From contig CM057133.1 of the NCBI GenBank assembly GCA_029964075.1, positions 19,120,699-19,184,698 on the forward strand: 64,000 bases of DNA, written 5' to 3'. A model generated the notes under the pieces. That model had not been told where the DNA came from. It worked only from the letters and a program-made list of their open reading frames with translations, and made no database searches. Position numbers and translations under genes: made by a program. The stretch comes from Patiria pectinifera. Its lineage: Eukaryota; Echinodermata; Asteroidea; Valvatida; Asterinidae. The stretch's first letter is position 1. Each line of letters opens with the position of its first letter. Positions 59,651 through 64,000 of this stretch are shown one piece after another.

Positions 59651-62395
59651 AGCTGTTTCGGTGACACACCGAAACAGCTCTTGTTTTCGTTAAGATTTTT
59701 AGCTGTTTCAGTGTACACACCGAAACAGCTCTTGTTTTCGTTAAGATTTTTTTTTTTCTTTTTTTTTTTCTTCTTATTTTTCCACTTTTCTCCATAGGTT
59801 TTGTACACGTTTTTCTTCTACCAGTCCACTTTGGCACTTTCGTAAACACGATCGACATGAGACTTGGTACATACTTAGACCACCACCCTCAGATGTGTCT
59901 AGAAGAAATTTGTGATCGTGACGTCATCAGGGGTCGGGCTACGTCACATTAAAGATGCATTTTACCCCATATGTTTTGCACACGTTTTAAAACACTCCAC
60001 TTTGGGCACTTTCGTAAATCTGATCAACTTCAGACTTGGTACATACTAAAATCACCACCAACAAATGCTCCTAGAAGAAATTCGTGATCGTGAAGTCATC
60101 AGGTGTCAGGTTACATCACATTAAAGATGCATTTTCCCCATATGTTTTGTACACGTTTTAAAACACTCCAGTTTGGCATCTTCGTAAATCCGATCGACTT
60201 TAAACTTAATTCATACTTAGACCACCACCCACAGATGGTCCTAGACGAAATTCGTGATCGTGACGTCATCAAGTGTCAGGTTACGTTACATTAAAGATGC
60301 ATTTTTTCCCATAGGGTTTGTACATGTTTTAAAACGCTCCATTTCGACACTTTCGTAAATCCGATCGACGTTACACTTGGTACACACTTAGACCATCACC
60401 CACAGATGTTCCTAGAAGAAATTCTTGATCGTGACGTCATCAGGTGTCACGTTACTTCACAGTAAATATGTACATTTTCCAAATAGGTTTTGTACATGTT
60501 TTAAAACGCTCCACTTTGGCACTTTAAATTTGATCGATTTTATACTAGGTACACACTTAGACCACTACCAATAGATGGTCATAGAAGAAAGTCGTCATCG
60601 TGACGTCATAATATTTCAGGTTACGTTACATTAAAGATGCATTTTCCCCATAGGGTTTGTACACGTTTTAAAACACTCTACTTTGGCACTTTCGTTAAGG
60701 TGATTCATGTTAGACTTGGAACACTTACACTGTCTGATTGACTTTACACTTGTCAGACACTAGTAAGACCAGCAGCCTAAGGTGGTCCCCAGTGAGTTCA
60801 TAACGATGACGTCATTATGTGTCACGTGACGTGACATTAAATGAGCATTTCTTCAAATCGCTATAACTTCGAAAGTACAAGTCCGATTGGATTAAAACTT
60901 GGTATGCACATTCACAGGGATGGTTTATAGATGAAAATTGAAGTGACGTCATCATCAAATGTCCTGTGACGTCCCTTAAAGGGGCATTTTATTCTTTTAT
61001 AGGCCTATATCTACAGAACTATAATGTTCGATTTGGTTTTACTTGACATGTACGTAATATAATGTGCTGTTGTAATAGATGACATTTACAGTGACGTCAC
61101 TGATTGTTCGTCACGTGCACAGAGTATTTCAAATATCCGTAACAGCTTGTGTATGTCCACAAACACATTTCTAGTTTCTTATTTTTTTTCTCCGTTTTCA
61201 GACTTTTTCTCCATAGGTTTCACACACGTTTCTTCTACCAGTCCACTTTGCCACTTTTTCAAATCCGATCGATTTCAGACTTCGTACAAACTTAGACCAC
61301 CACCCATAGATGGTCCTAGAAGAAATTCGTGACCGTGACCTCATCAGGTGTCGGGATAAGTCACATTAAAGATGCATTTTCCTCCATATATTTGTACACG
61401 TTTTAAAACACTCCAGTTTGGCCTCTTCGTAAATCCGATCGACCTCAGACTTGATACATACTTAGACCACCACCCACAGATGGTCCTAGAAGAAATTCGT
61501 GACCGTGACGTCATCAGGTGTCGGGTTACGTCACATTAAAGATGCGTTTTTCCCCATATATTTGTACACGTTTTAAAACACTCCAGTTTGGCATCTTCGT
61601 AAATCCGATCGACTTTAGATTTAATTCATACCTAGACCACTACCCACCGATGGTCCTAGACGAAATTCGTGATCGTGACATCATCAGGTGTCAGGTTACG
61701 TCACATTAAAGATATATTTTTCCCCCTAGGGTTTGTACACGTTTTAAAACGCTCCATTTTGGCACTTTCTAAGATCCGATCGACGTTACACTTGGTACAC
61801 ACTTAGACAACTAATTACAGATGGTCAATGAAGAAATTCGTGATCGTGACGTCATCGGGTGTCATATTACTTCACATTAAAGATGCACATTTTCCCTACT
61901 GGTTTTGTACACGTTTTTCTTCAAACCATACACTTTTCCACTTCTTTATGCCTGATTGACTTTACACTTGTCAGACACTAGTAAAACCAGCAGCCTAAGA
62001 TGGTCCTCAGTGAGTTCGTAATGATGACGTCATCACGTGTCACGTGACGTGACATTAAATGAGCATTTCTTGGAATCGCTATAACTTCGGAAGTACAGGT
62101 ACAAGTCTGATTGGATTAAAACTTGGTATGCACATTCACAGGGACGTGTTATAGATGAAAATTGAAGTGACGTCATCATCAAATGTCATGTGACGTCCCT
62201 TAAAGGGGCATTTTATTCTTTAGTAGGCCTATATCCACAGAACTATAATGTTTTCGATTTGGTTGTAACTTGTACGTATTATAATGTGCTGTTATAGATG
62301 ACATTTACAGTGACGTCACTGATTGTTCGTTACGTGCACAGAGTATTTCAAATATATCCGAAACAGCTTGTGTTTGTCCAAAAACACATTTCTAG
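59651..62395 (+). mobile_element. F1 copy L (hosts M)
   Basis: The start hairpin is 59651-59679. Its T-run contains copy M (59701-61174). Its own body is 61175-62395. Confidence 0.72.
59701..61174 (+). mobile_element. F1 copy M, complete, 1474 bp
   Basis: The start hairpin is 59701-59730 with one mismatch (CAG for CGG). 171-bp units, the conserved 3' block and CTAG 61171-61174 follow. Confidence 0.78.
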
Positions 62396-63606
62396 TTTTT
62401 TTTTTTCTCCTTTTCCAAACTTTTTCTCCATAGGTTTAACACACGTTTCTTCTACCAGTCCACTTTGCCACTTTTAAAAATCCGATCGATTTCAGACTTG
62501 GTACAAACCTAAACCACTAACCATAGATGGTCCTAGAAGAAATTCGTGACCGTGACGTCATCAGGTGTCGGGTTACGTCACATTAAAGATGCATTTTCCC
62601 CCATATATTTGTACACGTTTTAAAACACTCCACTTTGGCCTCTTCGTAAATCCGATCGACCTCAGACTTGATACATACTTAGACCACCACCCACAGATGG
62701 TCCTAGAAGAAATTCGTGACCGTGACGTCATCAGGTGTCGGGTTACGTCACATTAAAGATGCATTTTTCCCCATATATTTGTACACGTTTTAAAACACTC
62801 CAGTTTGGCATCTTCGTAAATCCGATCGACTTTAGATTTAATTCATACCTAGACCACTACCCACCGATGGTCCTAGACGAAATTCGTGATCGTGACATCA
62901 TCAGGTGTCAGGTTACGTCACATTAAAGATATATATTTATTTTTTGTACACGTTTTAAAACGCTCCATTTTGGCCCTTTCGTAAATCCGATCGACGTTAC
63001 ACTTGGTACACACTTAGACAACCAATTACAGATGGTCAATGAAGAAATTCGTGATCGTGACGTCATCAGGTGTCATATTACTTCACATTAAAGATGCACA
63101 TTTTCCCTACTGGTTTTGTACACGTTTTTCTTCAAACCATACACTTTTCCACTTCTATATGCCTGTTTGACTTTACACTTGTCAGACACTAGTAAAACCA
63201 GCAGCCTAAGATGGTCCTCAGTGAGTTCGTAATGATGACGTCATCACGTGTCACGTGACGTGACATTAAATGAGCATTTCTTGGAATCGCTATAACTTCG
63301 GAAGTACAGGTATAAGTCTGATTGGATTAAAACTTGGTATGCACATTCACAGGGACGTGTTATAGATGAAAATTGAAGTGACGTCATCATCAAATGTCAT
63401 GTAACGTCCCTTAAAGGGGCATTTTATTCTTTTGTAGGCCTATATCCACAGAACTATAATGTTTTCGATTTGGTTGTAACTTGTACGTATTATAATGTGC
63501 TGTTATAGATGACATTTACAGTGACGTCAATGATTGTTCGTTACGTGCACAGAGTATTTCAAATATATCCGAAACAGCTTGTGTTTGTCCACAAACACAT
63601 TTCTAG
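62396..63606 (+). mobile_element. F1 body, start not in window array
   Basis: It closely duplicates 61175-62395 (including a shared AATATATCCGAAACAGC variant and shared CACTAGTAAAACCAGCAGCC). It ends CTAG 63603-63606. Another F1 body follows to the window end. Confidence 0.65.
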
Positions 63607-64000
63607 TGTTTTTTTTTCCTCCATTTCCAAACTTTTTCTCCATAGGTTTAACACACGTTTCTTCTACCAGTCCACTTTGCCTCTTTTTAAAATCCGATTG
63701 ATTTCAGACTTGGTACAAACTTAGACCACCACCCACAGATGATCCTAGAAGAAATTTGTGATCATGACGTCATCAGGTGTCAGGTTACATCACATTAAAG
63801 ATGATTTTTCCCCATATGTTTTGTACACGTTTTAAAACACACCAGTTTGGCATCTTCGTAAATCCAATCGACTTTAAACTTGTTTCATACTTAGACCACC
63901 ATCCCCAGATGGTTCTAGACGAAATTCGTGACGTCATCAAGTGTCAGGTTACGTCACATTAAAGATGCATTTTTCCCCATAGGGTTTGTACATGTATTAA
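63607..64000 (+). mobile_element. F1 body, continues beyond the window
   Basis: The interior starts after a T-run (TTTTTTTTTTCCTCC) and contains 171-bp units cut by the window edge. Confidence 0.65.

Larger units (their letters stand above)
33413..64000 (+). mobile_element. nested array of two Helentron-type families (F1 and F2)
   Basis: All of this region except two interruptions (about 45128-46455 and 53939-54853) is F1 or F2 sequence in one orientation. F1 starts with AGCTGTTTCGGTG folded on its own complement. It ends with CCGAAACAGCT, then the hairpin TGTGTTTGTCCACAAACACA, then a short stretch and CTAG. F2 starts GGCTTTTCCGC folded on GCGGAAAAGCC. It ends with GCGGAAAAGCC, a hairpin (TATGTTCTGTT/AAACAGACATA) and CTAG. 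Every start is preceded by T and every end followed by T. The asymmetric inverted repeat, 3' hairpin and T-T target are the published hallmarks of Helentrons (Helitron2) and their non-autonomous HINEs. No Rep/helicase frame occurs here. Starts and ends pair like brackets; individual copies are listed below. Confidence 0.78.

Noticed and set aside
34966..63962. Many similar 60-75-codon frames resembling a protein family
   Set aside because: They are the same frame of the 171-bp repeat unit, appear wherever the repeat is free of stops, and have no conserved start context.
33413..64000. Possible CRISPR-like array
   Set aside because: Repeats are long, contiguous and without unique spacers; the setting is an animal genome and the ends are transposon termini.
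33413..64000. Canonical Helitron (5' TC, insertion between A and T)
   Set aside because: Ends do show a hairpin plus CTAG, but starts lack TC and insertion is always between two Ts, with inverted repeats at 5' end and near the 3' end; Helentron type fits better.

Overview
The window is repeat-dominated DNA from an animal nuclear genome. Penelope-like, Ty3/gypsy, LINE, SINE, hAT-like, Harbinger-like and Helitron-superfamily sequences sit together, spacers are AT-rich and rich in GTACATGTAC and TAGGCCTATA words, and there is no operon or bacterial ribosome-site organisation. This suggests a marine invertebrate, perhaps a deuterostome such as an echinoderm, hemichordate or cephalochordate; the species cannot be fixed. 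I see no convincing host protein-coding gene; every recognisable protein belongs to a transposable element.

1-13.4 kb: non-coding DNA, then a 5'-truncated Penelope-like element (GIY-YIG endonuclease end), cut off by a nearly pristine minus-strand Ty3/gypsy retrotransposon (4224-13406). The latter has 301-bp LTRs with one mismatch, gag, and an overlapping pol in the -1 frame (protease, RT, RNase H, integrase). A 308-bp hAT-type MITE lies in its leader.

13.4-33.4 kb: a patchwork of MITEs, foldback elements, a truncated LINE (minus), tandem repeats, tRNA-derived SINEs and a satellite-like block. Several insertions can be proved from target duplications or from an empty-site paralogue in the same window. 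Examples are a TTA-flanked Harbinger-like MITE in a foldback arm, and a repeat split into halves 5.2 kb apart.

33.4-64 kb: a continuous array of two related Helentron-type families, called F1 and F2 here. Both start with a perfect hairpin, repeat one arm of it near the 3' end, and finish with a second hairpin and CTAG. Both always sit between two Ts. F1 carries 171-bp tandem repeats and F2 two longer conserved blocks, both full of TGACGTCA. The 14 starts and 18 ends read like brackets. Copies have repeatedly inserted into the T-run just inside the 5' hairpin of earlier copies, so the array is a set of Russian dolls up to five levels deep, interrupted by a 915-bp foldback transposon and a 1.3-kb island of other sequence. 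No helicase/Rep protein is present, so these copies are non-autonomous.
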